DNA of 64,000 nucleotides, from NCBI GenBank assembly GCA_045546135.1, contig JAZQCD010000030.1:1-64000 (forward strand), in the 5' to 3' direction. The translations under genes were made by a program, and so were the position numbers. Origin of the DNA: RUG13409 sp045546135 (GTDB lineage: Bacteria > Bacillota > Clostridia > Peptostreptococcales > Anaerovoracaceae). Under the pieces are notes generated by a model, which saw only the letters and a list, made by a program, of their open reading frames with translations, made no database searches and had not been told where the DNA came from. This document shows positions 40,730 to 49,560 of the stretch, one piece after another. Numbering within the stretch: the stretch's first letter is position 1; every line of letters begins with the position of its first letter.

Positions 40730-42672
40730 AAAATTTTGCCAGGACTTTAGGAGGAAAGACACTCCTGTTCATAGTATGCGTAATATCAGTTGTATCGCTT
40801 GTCCTTTGCGCAGCACTCGTATTCTTTTATGTAGAAAGTGACCTTAATATATATATAAGGACAAAGGAAGCTGTAAGAAATGAAGTCATAGATGAAGTGA
40901 TCAATGACAGCATGGGACACTCCCTGGTATGGTATGCGGCCAGTAAAATGGATGCCGTCGCCGAAGAGAGAGAATTTGATTATATCGTTACGGATCAAAA
41001 CGGAACTCTTGTTCTTTCTAGCGCTACCTATCTGGATGTAGAGACATGGGAACATACAGCGCAGTACTGCGTGACAAGAGATGCCCAAGGAAATGTAAGC
41101 GAAATATTCAGCATATCGAGTAGTTACTATCCTTCAGAAACAGGAACTAACACAGAAGTATATTCTGTGTCTTTGGCAGTAAGACCGGGGTCTGACGCGT
41201 CAAGGATAGTAGATCTCATTACAAAGCTTGTAGATATAGCATATGAACTCAGATATGCAGTATATGTTTTAGGAGTCATATCGCTTCTCCTTGCGATCCT
41301 TTCTTTTGTAGGTCTCATGGGAGTGTCAGGAAGACACCCCGGCAGCGAAGAATTATTCCCGGGACCATTAAACAAGGTGCCCTTTGATATCCTTGCAGTC
41401 ATATGCATAGGAGCTGCAGTTTTGCCGCTTCTTGGAATAAATGAATATTTCAGTTTCGTTTATCATGACGCTTTTGCGATCGTTCTTTTTGCCGGAGTGC
41501 TTTTGCTCGACCTTTGCCTTCTTGTGGGTCTTTGCATGAGTGCAGCCTGCCGGATCAAACAAAAGAAGTTCTTCGAAAACACAGCCATAGGCTTTTGCCT
41601 TAAGTTTATTTGGAAGGGACTTGTATGGCTTTGGAAAGAGCTAAGAAAGTTCTGTGCCTTTGTCTTGGCCACGGTCAGGAACATTCCTATAGTCTGGAAG
41701 ACAGCTCTTGCTGCAGGGATCTTCCTCTTTATAGACCTTTGCATAATGATGAGCGGCTATCATCCAAGCTACGGCCTTGTGTTCATTGACTTCATCGTAA
41801 AGTTTGCTCTTGCGGTAGCTGCCATATGGTTTGCTGTCGCTTTGAAAAAACTCAAAAAGGGAGGCGAAGCCCTTGCCGCAGGAGACCTTTCATATCATGT
41901 GGATACCAAGGGCATGGTATGGGATCTGAAAAAACACGGAGAGAATTTAAACAACATTGCCGGCGGTATGGCGATCGCTGTTGAAGACAGGCTGAAAAGC
42001 GAGAGGATGAAAACAGAGCTCATAACCAATGTGTCTCATGACATCAAGACTCCTCTTACATCCATAATCAATTACGCAGATCTGATCTCCAAAGAACCTT
42101 GCGATAATGAAAAGATAACAGAGTATTCTGAGGTCCTTACAAGGCAGTCAGAAAAACTGAAAAGGCTTATTGATGACCTTGTCGAGGCATCAAAGGCCTC
42201 TACGGGAAACCTTGAGGTCATGCTTGCTCCTTGCAATGCATCGGTCTTCCTCGAGCAGGCGGACGGTGAGTATGACGAAAAGCTCAAGGCAGCAGGTCTT
42301 GAGCTTATAACAAAGGTCCCTGAAAAGGAGCTTCGCATCATGGCAGACGGCCGCAGGATGCAGAGGATATTCGATAACCTCATGAATAACATATGTAAGT
42401 ATGCTCAAGAGGGGACAAGAGTCTACCTGTCATTAGAAGAATTGGATGGGAATGCTGTCATCAGCTTTAAGAATACATCGAGGGATCCTCTCGACATGTC
42501 TGAAGAAGAGCTCATGGAGCGTTTTACAAGGGGAGATTCTTCAAGGACCACTGAAGGAAACGGCCTTGGTCTATCCATAGCAAAGAGCATGGCAGAGCTT
42601 CAGGGAGGCTCACTAAAGCTCTCCATAGACGGAGACCTCTTCAAGGCTATCCTTAGCTTCCCACTCATATAA
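40726..42672 (+). CDS. Multi-pass sensor histidine kinase
   Basis: 648 residues. A first helix (about 10-32), an extracellular stretch of roughly 140 residues, then six to seven further helices between about 180 and 380, a HAMP-like linker (GDLSYHVDTKGMV), the HisKA box NVSHDIKTPLTSI (His438), and an ATPase domain with N box NNICKYAQEG and GNGLGLSIAKSM. The many central helices are unusual: a second sensing element in the membrane seems likely. Coupled to the response regulator by a 4-base overlap. The signal is unknown. Confidence 0.93.
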   Translation: MKNFARTLGGKTLLFIVCVISVVSLVLCAALVFFYVESDLNIYIRTKEAVRNEVIDEVINDSMGHSLVWYAASKMDAVAEEREFDYIVTDQNGTLVLSSATYLDVETWEHTAQYCVTRDAQGNVSEIFSISSSYYPSETGTNTEVYSVSLAVRPGSDASRIVDLITKLVDIAYELRYAVYVLGVISLLLAILSFVGLMGVSGRHPGSEELFPGPLNKVPFDILAVICIGAAVLPLLGINEYFSFVYHDAFAIVLFAGVLLLDLCLLVGLCMSAACRIKQKKFFENTAIGFCLKFIWKGLVWLWKELRKFCAFVLATVRNIPIVWKTALAAGIFLFIDLCIMMSGYHPSYGLVFIDFIVKFALAVAAIWFAVALKKLKKGGEALAAGDLSYHVDTKGMVWDLKKHGENLNNIAGGMAIAVEDRLKSERMKTELITNVSHDIKTPLTSIINYADLISKEPCDNEKITEYSEVLTRQSEKLKRLIDDLVEASKASTGNLEVMLAPCNASVFLEQADGEYDEKLKAAGLELITKVPEKELRIMADGRRMQRIFDNLMNNICKYAQEGTRVYLSLEELDGNAVISFKNTSRDPLDMSEEELMERFTRGDSSRTTEGNGLGLSIAKSMAELQGGSLKLSIDGDLFKAILSFPLI

Positions 42673-42699
42673 CAGTTATTTTAATAATATATGATCAAA

Positions 42700-42732
42700 G
42701 ACCTAAAACCTGCTAACGGTTTTAGGTCTTTT
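42700..42732 (+). terminator. Terminator after kinase gene
   Basis: GACCTAAAACC (42700-42710) with GGTTTTAGGTC (42718-42728), then TTTT. Confidence 0.88.
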
Positions 42733-42736
42733 GTGA

Positions 42737-42767
42737 TATACTGTTATGATTGCATTAAGAGATGCAA
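42737..42767 (+). promoter_or_regulatory. Promoter with palindromic operator for the metal-GTPase pair
   Basis: TGATATACT (extended -10, TATACT at 42737-42742) and, at about +1 to +18, TTGCAT-N6-ATGCAA (42750-42767), a perfect 6-bp-arm palindrome. A repressor at this site would block the start. Zinc- or metal-dependent control is inferred from the genes, not from a matched Zur consensus. Confidence 0.5.
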
Positions 42768-42792
42768 AATTTTGTTATGGAGGTGTTTTTAA

Positions 42793-43959
42793 ATGACACG
42801 TATTGATATTTATTCAGGATTTCTAGGAGCAGGAAAGACTACTCTCATAAAAAAGCTCATAGCTGAAGCCTATGCAGGACAGAAGATAGTCCTCATAGAG
42901 AACGAGTTCGGCGAAATAGGCATAGACGGAGGATTCCTCCAGGATGCAGGAGTTGAAATAAGGGAGATCAACTCAGGATGCATATGCTGCAGTCTGACAG
43001 GAGACTTTAAGCAGGCACTGAAAATGGTCGAGGAACAGTATCATCCTGACAGGATCATAATAGAGCCGTCAGGCGTAGGCAAGCTCTCAGAAGTTGCAGC
43101 AGCAGTTATGGCAGCAGGCGAAGGAACATTCAAACTTGGCGGCATGACTACTGTCGTAGACTGCAAGAAAGCGAAGATGTACATAAAGAACTTCGGAGAA
43201 TTCTTTAACGACCAGGTGGCAACTGCAAACTGCGTTGCACTTTCAAGAGTTCAGATGTGCGATCCGAAGCTCGTAGAAGACGTTGTTAATCTCATCAGAG
43301 TACTTAATCCCAATGCAGTAATACTCACAGCTCCTTGGGATGAGCTCACGGGAAAGCAGATCCTCGACGTCGTAGACGGAGAATATTCTCTTTCTAAAGA
43401 ACTTGAGTCCCTTATTCAGGAACACATAAGAGAAGACGAAGAAGATGAAGAGCATGAGCATCACCACCATCACCACAATCACGATGACGATGATGACGAT
43501 GATGACGATGAGTGTTGCTGCGGACATCATCACCATCACGATGATGACGATGATGACGATGATGAGGAACACGAACATCATCACCATCACCACCATGACG
43601 ATGACGATGATGACGACGATGAAGAATGCTCCTGCGGACATCATCACCACCATCATCATCACCACCACGGAGAGCATGATGCAGATGAAGTGTTCACATC
43701 CTGGGGCAAGGAGACTGCAAAGGCATATTCAGAAGAGGACATCAAGGCAAAGCTCGAGGCTCTTGACAACACAGAAGTATACGGCATGGTCGTACGTGCA
43801 AAGGGCATCGTAGCCTGTACCGAAGGCGGCTGGATCCACTTTGACTATACTCCGGGAGAAGCAGAGGTCAGAAAGGGCTCAGCGGCACCTACAGGTCTCC
43901 TTTGCGTAATAGGAGCAGAACTCAAAGAAGACAAAGTTGCAGAACTGTTTGAGGCATAA
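42793..43959 (+). CDS. COG0523-family metallochaperone GTPase with Asp/His-rich insert
   Basis: 388 residues, GGAGGT ribosome site. Walker A GFLGAGKTT (9-17), the CxCC metal site GCICC (Cys63, 65, 66), IIEPSG as switch/Walker B. Residues 214-297 are an insert of alternating His and Asp runs with two Cys clusters (CCCGH, CSCGH), followed by the usual CobW C-terminal domain. Family members use GTP to deliver zinc or other metals to target proteins. The insert should bind many metal ions. Followed 2 bases later by a second GTPase. Confidence 0.93.
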   Translation: MTRIDIYSGFLGAGKTTLIKKLIAEAYAGQKIVLIENEFGEIGIDGGFLQDAGVEIREINSGCICCSLTGDFKQALKMVEEQYHPDRIIIEPSGVGKLSEVAAAVMAAGEGTFKLGGMTTVVDCKKAKMYIKNFGEFFNDQVATANCVALSRVQMCDPKLVEDVVNLIRVLNPNAVILTAPWDELTGKQILDVVDGEYSLSKELESLIQEHIREDEEDEEHEHHHHHHNHDDDDDDDDDECCCGHHHHHDDDDDDDDEEHEHHHHHHHDDDDDDDDEECSCGHHHHHHHHHHGEHDADEVFTSWGKETAKAYSEEDIKAKLEALDNTEVYGMVVRAKGIVACTEGGWIHFDYTPGEAEVRKGSAAPTGLLCVIGAELKEDKVAELFEA

Positions 43960-43961
43960 AT

Positions 43962-44909
43962 ATGGCAAAAGAGATACCCGTATACCTTTTTACAGGTTTT
44001 CTTGAATCGGGAAAGACAACATTCATACAGGGGACCTTGGAAGATGAAAGGTTCAATGCAGGAGAGAGGACTCTTGTCCTCGTCTGCGAGGAAGGACTTG
44101 AAGAGTTCGTTCCTGAGCGCTTTTCAGGACACAATGTGTTCTTTGAATATATAGACGACGAGAAGCTCATCAACCCGGTAAACTTCACAAATCTGGTCAA
44201 AAAGTACAGGGCAGAAAGAGTCCTTATCGAGTACAACGGCATGTGGATGCTGGACCCCCTCTTTGCAGCCATGCCGGAGAATTGGGTGGTGTACCAGGAA
44301 TTTTCCTTTGCCGACTCTAAGACTTATCTTAACTATAACGTAAACATGAGGAACTTTACCTATGATAAGCTGAAGTCCTGTGACTGCGTAGTATTCAACA
44401 GATTCGATGATTCAGTCGACAAGATGGAACTTCACAAGCTGGTAAGAGCAGTCTCGAGAAGGACTGACATAGTTTACGAGAGGATAGGCGGACAGGCTGA
44501 AGTCGACGATATCGAAGATCCGCTGCCCTTTGATAAGGAAGCTCCCGTTATTAAGGTCGAAGATCAGGACTATGCTCTTTTCTATAGAGACCTGTCAGAA
44601 GAGATGGCAGACTACGAAGGAAAGACAGTTCAGTTCGTAGCCCTTACAGGCAATTCCGAAAGGCTTCCTGACAATGTCTTTGTCGTAGGAAGGCAGATAA
44701 TGACCTGCTGCGTTGAGGATATACGCATGGCAGGACTTGCTTGCGAATGCACAGGAAAGAAACCTGACGGAGGCATGTGGGTCAGAGTAACAGGAGTCAT
44801 CCATAAAAAGAAGAGCCCTGCTTACGGCATTAAACCCGGTCCTGTCATAACCATCAAGGCTTTGATGCCTGCAAACGAACCGGAAGAACCGGTAGCAACA
44901 TTCTATTGA
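43962..44909 (+). CDS. CobW-like GTPase fused to YcgQ-like domain
   Basis: 315 residues. Walker A TGFLESGKTT (11-20) marks a COG0523-type GTPase, but the CxCC site is absent. From about residue 215 the sequence (FVALTGNSERLPDNVFVVG, then IMTCCVEDIRMAGLACE and WVRVTGVI) resembles the C-terminal domain of YcgQ/TIGR03943 proteins, which partner metal-regulated YcgR-type permeases. The CC pair may be a metal site. It probably works with the preceding gene in metal allocation. The fusion appears uncommon. Confidence 0.75.
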   Translation: MAKEIPVYLFTGFLESGKTTFIQGTLEDERFNAGERTLVLVCEEGLEEFVPERFSGHNVFFEYIDDEKLINPVNFTNLVKKYRAERVLIEYNGMWMLDPLFAAMPENWVVYQEFSFADSKTYLNYNVNMRNFTYDKLKSCDCVVFNRFDDSVDKMELHKLVRAVSRRTDIVYERIGGQAEVDDIEDPLPFDKEAPVIKVEDQDYALFYRDLSEEMADYEGKTVQFVALTGNSERLPDNVFVVGRQIMTCCVEDIRMAGLACECTGKKPDGGMWVRVTGVIHKKKSPAYGIKPGPVITIKALMPANEPEEPVATFY

Positions 44910-44951
44910 TAACTTATTGGAATCATATATATCCCGAAAGGAGAAACCATC

Positions 44952-45377
44952 ATGTTCAAGGAATTTAAGGAATTCATTTCTAAGGGCAACGTCATGGACA
45001 TGGCTGTAGGTCTTGTTACAGGCAGCGCATTCACAGCCATCGTTACATCCCTTGTAAACGATGTCATCATGCCGGCTATAGGACTTCTTGTAGGCGGACT
45101 CAACTTCTCAGATCTTAAGATAGTCTTAAGAGCTGCAACTGAAGAAGCAGAGGCTGTGACTCTCAATTACGGTAGCTTTATCCAGGCAGTAATAAACTTC
45201 CTCATCGTTGCATTCGTCATCTTCCTTGTTGTCAAGGCAATGAACAAGATGAGAGCAGCAGCAGAGAAGCTTGTAAAGAAGGAAGAAGAGGAAAAAGCAG
45301 AAGAAGCTGCAGCTGCAGAACCACCTGCGGACATCGCACTTCTTACAGAGATAAGAGACCTTCTCAAGAAGGAATAA
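44952..45377 (+). CDS. mscL: Large-conductance mechanosensitive channel
   Basis: 141 residues, AAAGGAG at 44937-44943. FKEFKEFISKGNVMDMAVG is the N-terminal amphipathic start and first helix, and INFLIVAFVIFLVVKAMNK the second. The acidic, Ala-rich C-terminal helix ends with LLTEIRDLL. The pentamer opens under membrane tension to release solutes. Normal length. Single gene, closed by a bidirectional terminator. Confidence 0.97.
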   Translation: MFKEFKEFISKGNVMDMAVGLVTGSAFTAIVTSLVNDVIMPAIGLLVGGLNFSDLKIVLRAATEEAEAVTLNYGSFIQAVINFLIVAFVIFLVVKAMNKMRAAAEKLVKKEEEEKAEEAAAAEPPADIALLTEIRDLLKKE

Positions 45378-45411
45378 GTGAAGTACCAGCTTGAAACAAC
45401 CAAAAATCAAA

Positions 45412-45450
45412 AGCCCGGGACCTTTCATTAAGGTTTCCGGGCTGTTTTTT
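45412..45450. terminator. Bidirectional terminator between mscL and galK
   Basis: AGCCCGG (45412-45418) with CCGGGCT (45437-45443), inner pairs CCTT/AAGG, then G and six T. The convergent galK ends 39 bases away. Confidence 0.85.
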
Positions 45451-45488
45451 CTGTTTCGCTTAGAACTTCCCCAGTTTGGAGTTTTAGA

Positions 45489-46628
45489 TCACTCGTAATA
45501 TGTGACCTTTGTGGGTATGACGCTGCCTGGGCCTAAAACTCTGTTCACTCCTGAGATGAAGTGATCAAGGATGTCATTAGGCACATAAGCCTGAAGCATG
45601 CCGGCAAAACCGCCGCCCATGACTCGACATGCTCCTCTTCCTTGCAGATAGAACTTTGATGTTATTATGGCAAAGGCAAGTCCCTGGTGCTCTATTGCAC
45701 CTGAAGGGATCACGTTCTGAAGGTACATCCAGGATGAATCTCCGCTTCTGTCTACTGCATCAAGATAATCATCTATTCGGTCTTCTCTTAGGAACCTGGC
45801 CATATTCTCAACTCTGAAATTCTCGTTTAGAACATGCATTGCTCTTATTATGGCCCTGTCTCCTGCATATTCTCTCACCTGAGCAAGCTGGTTTGCGAAC
45901 TGCCTCTTGTCTACCTGGTGAAGGTTGTCCTTGTAAAAGTAGCGGCAGACCTTAGTTATTTCACCAGGTATTTCAGAATATGCTTCTGTCAGATCCACAT
46001 GGTCTGTATGGCTGTCTATGAGGCAGAGTGTGTAGCCTTTTTCTTCAAAATCGTAATGGATCCGTTCTACGATGGGTATCGGGTTTCCGAAATCTATCCT
46101 TATGATGCCTCCGTAAGAGCAGGCCATCTGGTCCATGAGACCGCAGGGTTTTCCGAAGAAAACATTCTCTGCGTACTGAGCGTTCATTGCAAGGGTGGTG
46201 GGATCTGTCTTGCAGTCAAATAGGTCTTCTATGATCCTTCCTATCATGACCTCAAAGGCTGCGGAACTTGAAAGACCGGATCCCGCAGGTACTTCAGATG
46301 TGATGTATGCATCAAAACCGGATACTTTTTCATATCTTGATGCCATGCCCCTGACAAGGGCTGCTGCAGTGTTCTTTTCTTTGTTTAGAGGGTGCTTTGC
46401 GCCAAGTTTTAAAGAGATGGGCTCATGGCCTTCTGAAAACACATTGATGATCTCGCTGCCGTTTTTTCTTGCGGCTGCTCTCATGGGAAGGTCAATGGTA
46501 GCTGCAATGACCATGCCGTGTTGATGGTCCGTGTGGTTTCCTGCAAGTTCTGCTCTTCCGTAGACCACATACTCGTTTTCAGCTTCTTCGCCGAAGCGGG
46601 ATAAAAACTTTTCTTTGATATTATTCAT
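45489..46628 (-). CDS. galK: Galactokinase
   Basis: 379 residues on the minus strand. GHMP kinase with GRAELAGNHTDHQHG in place of the common GRVNLIGEHTDY galactokinase signature, the ATP loop PAGSGLSSSAAFEV and the C-terminal CRVMGGGFAGM. This variant is usual in Firmicutes galactokinases. It phosphorylates galactose at C1 for the Leloir pathway. No galT or galE is next to it. Divergent promoter shared with tldD. A different sugar kinase of the same family cannot be wholly excluded. Confidence 0.88.
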   Translation of the reverse strand: MNNIKEKFLSRFGEEAENEYVVYGRAELAGNHTDHQHGMVIAATIDLPMRAAARKNGSEIINVFSEGHEPISLKLGAKHPLNKEKNTAAALVRGMASRYEKVSGFDAYITSEVPAGSGLSSSAAFEVMIGRIIEDLFDCKTDPTTLAMNAQYAENVFFGKPCGLMDQMACSYGGIIRIDFGNPIPIVERIHYDFEEKGYTLCLIDSHTDHVDLTEAYSEIPGEITKVCRYFYKDNLHQVDKRQFANQLAQVREYAGDRAIIRAMHVLNENFRVENMARFLREDRIDDYLDAVDRSGDSSWMYLQNVIPSGAIEHQGLAFAIITSKFYLQGRGACRVMGGGFAGMLQAYVPNDILDHFISGVNRVLGPGSVIPTKVTYYE

Positions 46629-46660
46629 GTCTTTTTCCTATACTTACTTTTCGCTGCATC

Positions 46661-46666
46661 ATTATA
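46661..46666 (-). promoter_or_regulatory. Extended -10 promoter of galK
   Basis: On the minus strand TGGTATAAT; 32 bases before the galK start, back to back with the tldD promoter. Confidence 0.55.
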
Positions 46667-46701
46667 CCATTCTTTTCTATCTTTATACATATCAAAGGTG
46701 G

Positions 46702-46707
46702 TATAAT
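46702..46707 (+). promoter_or_regulatory. Extended -10 promoter of tldD
   Basis: TGGTATAAT with TGn element and poor -35, 29 bases before ATG 46736. Divergent from the galK promoter 36 bp away. Confidence 0.55.
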
Positions 46708-46735
46708 CGAAAAAAATGATAAAAGGAGGATATCT

Positions 46736-48154
46736 ATGGAAGTAGCAAGAAGCGCTTACATAAAAGAGAATAAAGAACTCTTTAAGAAACTTCAAAAGGC
46801 TCTTTCCGAAAAGTATGGCTATGCAACGGTACTAGTCTGCGACGGAAGGCAGCAAAACTACTCTGTCAGTGCTCAGGGCGTCAGGATCTCTGACGGCGAC
46901 ATGTTCGGAAGACGCGGTTTCGTTGCAAGAGTACACGACGGAAAAGCATATGCTGAGTATGCTGCAAATGAAATAAGCGAAGAGAGCATTCCCTGCATAG
47001 TTGAAGAAATAGGCACGAAGCTCTCAAAGATGGCAGGTCTTTGGGACAGATACGAAACACCGGTCCTGTCAGACGAAAAGATCGAATTCATAAAGAGCAC
47101 TGATTACCAGGTGCACCCTGAAGAATTGGGAGATGAAAAGATCATCGAAAAGCTTTCTGAGATCAGGGAAAAGACTAAAGCTTTGGACGAAAGGCTCCTC
47201 GACTGCATGACCAGGCTTTCATATCAGTACTACAACAAACTATTCCTTTCCGACAACAAGGATATGGAAGAAAACGTCCTTTGGACCAGCAGCTCTTTTG
47301 CTGTTATTGCAGCAAGAGGACAGGAGATAAAGGATGCATACAAGAGCTTCTCGACCCTTGGCGGCGCAGAAATTTTGGACGAGATGGAAAGCTACGGCCC
47401 TGAGCTCGTAAGAACATGTATAGACCTTTTAGACAGCGAGCCCATGATACCGGGAGAGTATGAGTGTGTATGTTCTCCGGAGACGACGGGGATGATAGTA
47501 CACGAGGCTTTCGGTCACGGCGTCGAGATGGATATGTTCGTAAAGGACAGAGCTCTTGCAAAGAACTTCATGGGTCAGCAGATAGCATCTGAACTGGTAA
47601 CTATGAGAGACGGAGCAGCTTCAGCAAGAGAGGTCGCATCCTTCTTCTTTGACGACGAAGGAGTGCTTGCTCACGATACTCTTGTCATAGACCACGGCAA
47701 ACTCGTTTCAGGTTATGCAGATGCAGTATCGGCTGCAAGGCTCGGTGTAGAAGCAACAGGAAACGGCAGGAGAGAATCTGTCGAAAGGAAGGCCTACACA
47801 AGGATGACAAACACCTTCTTCGAAGGAGGTCATGACAAGGTAGAAGACATGATCGCATCAGTCAAATACGGCATGCTCCTTGAAAATCCTTCTTCAGGTA
47901 TGGAGGATCCAAAGAACTGGGGCATACAGTGCATGGTAAGCATAGCAAGAGAGATAAAGGACGGAAAATTAACAGGAAGGATATTCTCTCCCTGCGTCCT
48001 TACAGGATATGTTCCCGATCTTCTTAAATCCATTTCAATGATGTCCGAAAAGGTGGAACTCGGCGGAGGCGGAGCCTGCGGCAAGGGATGGAAAGAATGG
48101 GTCAAGGTCTCTGACGGCGGTCCCTGGATCAAAGCAAAGATACGCTTAGGTTAG
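46736..48154 (+). CDS. tldD: TldD-type metallopeptidase subunit
   Basis: 472 residues, AAGGAGG at 46723-46729. VHEAFGHGVEMD carries the HExxxH zinc site (His256, Glu257, His261) that defines TldD. It forms a heterodimer with TldE/PmbA (next gene, 12 bases on) and cleaves unfolded or modified peptides, including leaders of ribosomally made peptides. The partner arrangement is standard. Cytoplasmic. A possible role in processing products of the radical SAM system 20 kb away is only a thought. Confidence 0.93.
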   Translation: MEVARSAYIKENKELFKKLQKALSEKYGYATVLVCDGRQQNYSVSAQGVRISDGDMFGRRGFVARVHDGKAYAEYAANEISEESIPCIVEEIGTKLSKMAGLWDRYETPVLSDEKIEFIKSTDYQVHPEELGDEKIIEKLSEIREKTKALDERLLDCMTRLSYQYYNKLFLSDNKDMEENVLWTSSSFAVIAARGQEIKDAYKSFSTLGGAEILDEMESYGPELVRTCIDLLDSEPMIPGEYECVCSPETTGMIVHEAFGHGVEMDMFVKDRALAKNFMGQQIASELVTMRDGAASAREVASFFFDDEGVLAHDTLVIDHGKLVSGYADAVSAARLGVEATGNGRRESVERKAYTRMTNTFFEGGHDKVEDMIASVKYGMLLENPSSGMEDPKNWGIQCMVSIAREIKDGKLTGRIFSPCVLTGYVPDLLKSISMMSEKVELGGGGACGKGWKEWVKVSDGGPWIKAKIRLG

Positions 48155-48166
48155 AGGAGGTGCCCA

Positions 48167-49444
48167 ATGCTTGAAAGAATAACGAATATATTGAAAGACG
48201 AGGGAGTAGAGGTCTACAGAGTCCTTGAAAAGAAGTCAAAGACAGCAGAACTTTACTTCATAAAAAAGAAACTGGATATCCCAAGGATCAAAGATATGAC
48301 CAGATACGAGGTCACAGTCTTTAGAGATTTTGAAGAAGGCGCAAGGAAGTTTAGAGGCGACAGCACGGCCCTCATCAGTCCCGGCATGACAGATGCTGAG
48401 ATCAGAGACCATGTAAAGAGCGCGTATCTTGCAGCATCCTTTGTAAAGAATCCTTGGTTTGAGCTTGCAGATCCTACAGTGGAAGAAAGAAAAAAGAGCG
48501 TTTCAGACCTTGCTTCCATGAACATAGAGGATACTGTGTCAGCGTTTGCAAAGGCAATGTTTGAAGCGGATACCGCTTCTGATGCTTTCATAAACTCTGC
48601 CGAAGTTTTTGTCACCAGGAGTTTTGAGCGGATCATAGCATCGAATGGCCTTGACGTAAGCTTTGATTCTGACGAAGTTTCAGGAGAGCTTGTAGCTCAG
48701 TGCATCACTCCTATAGACGTTGAGCAGTACAGACAATTTGCTTACGACAGGTTCGATGCCGATGCCATAAAGAAAAAGGTCTCTGAGGCCATCGAGGATG
48801 TAAGAGCAAGGGCTGCAGCAAAAGAGCCTCCTAAGGCTGCTGACTACGACATCATCCTGACAGGAGAAAACCTTGCTACTCTATTTGAACTTTATGCAGC
48901 AAGGAGTTCTGCATCCATGGTCTTCCCCGGATATTCCAAGTGGAAGGTGGGAGATAAAGTCCAGGGCGAAGAGATAAAAGGAGAAAAACTCGATCTCTAC
49001 CTTGAGCCTCTCGATCCATATTCTCCCGAAGGTATACCCATGCCGGAAAGATGCCTCATAAAAGAAGGTGAACTAAGGCTCATCTACGGAAATACCAGGT
49101 TCTGCAGATACCTTGGCATAGAACCTACAGGAGACTATAGGAAGGTGCGCTGCGAAAACGGTACCGTTCCTGTCAAAGAACTGAGAAGACCGGGAGTCCT
49201 TGAGCCCATAAGCTTTTCTGATTTCCAGATGGATCCTATGGACGGACATTTCAAAGGAGAGATAAGACTTGCTCTTCTGTATAACGAAGACGGCAGTGTC
49301 GAAAAGCTTACAGGCGGTTCCATAAACGGAAGCTTGTTAGAACTGCAAAGTAACCTTACTTTCTCAAAGGAACAATATGAGGACAGGACCTACAAAGGAC
49401 CTCTTGCAGTACTGATCCCAGGCGTTGCAGTAGCCGGAAAATAG
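48167..49444 (+). CDS. pmbA: TldE/PmbA-type protease subunit
   Basis: 425 residues, AGGAGG ribosome site. Same fold as TldD but without HExxxH, as expected of the non-catalytic partner: IEDTVSAFAKAMFEAD, FVTRSFERIIASNG and the late LTGGSINGSLLELQ segment fit the PmbA family. The pair encloses a protease chamber. Operon partner of tldD, then a terminator. Confidence 0.88.
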   Translation: MLERITNILKDEGVEVYRVLEKKSKTAELYFIKKKLDIPRIKDMTRYEVTVFRDFEEGARKFRGDSTALISPGMTDAEIRDHVKSAYLAASFVKNPWFELADPTVEERKKSVSDLASMNIEDTVSAFAKAMFEADTASDAFINSAEVFVTRSFERIIASNGLDVSFDSDEVSGELVAQCITPIDVEQYRQFAYDRFDADAIKKKVSEAIEDVRARAAAKEPPKAADYDIILTGENLATLFELYAARSSASMVFPGYSKWKVGDKVQGEEIKGEKLDLYLEPLDPYSPEGIPMPERCLIKEGELRLIYGNTRFCRYLGIEPTGDYRKVRCENGTVPVKELRRPGVLEPISFSDFQMDPMDGHFKGEIRLALLYNEDGSVEKLTGGSINGSLLELQSNLTFSKEQYEDRTYKGPLAVLIPGVAVAGK

Positions 49445-49480
49445 ACATTTTTTCAAAAAAGTCCGAATAATCAACAAAAA

Positions 49481-49516
49481 ATCAAGCGATGGAGTAAAAT
49501 CGCTTGATTTTTTTTA
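49481..49516 (+). terminator. Terminator after pmbA
   Basis: ATCAAGCGAT (49481-49490) with ATCGCTTGAT (49499-49508), then eight T; the A run before it extends the stem. Confidence 0.92.
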
Positions 49517-49560
49517 CTGCTATTGATAAGATAAGCCAGCTCATAGAAAGGAGCGAAACC

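Noticed and set aside
43243..43677. Minus-strand open frame very rich in Val, Met and Ile opposite the GTPase insert
   Set aside because: It is the complement of the GAT/CAT repeats; the plus-strand gene has intact domains on both sides.
43436..43683. Array-like DNA repeats suggesting CRISPR or a microsatellite locus
   Set aside because: No spacer-repeat pattern; the repeats keep frame and encode the Asp/His insert of a real protein.
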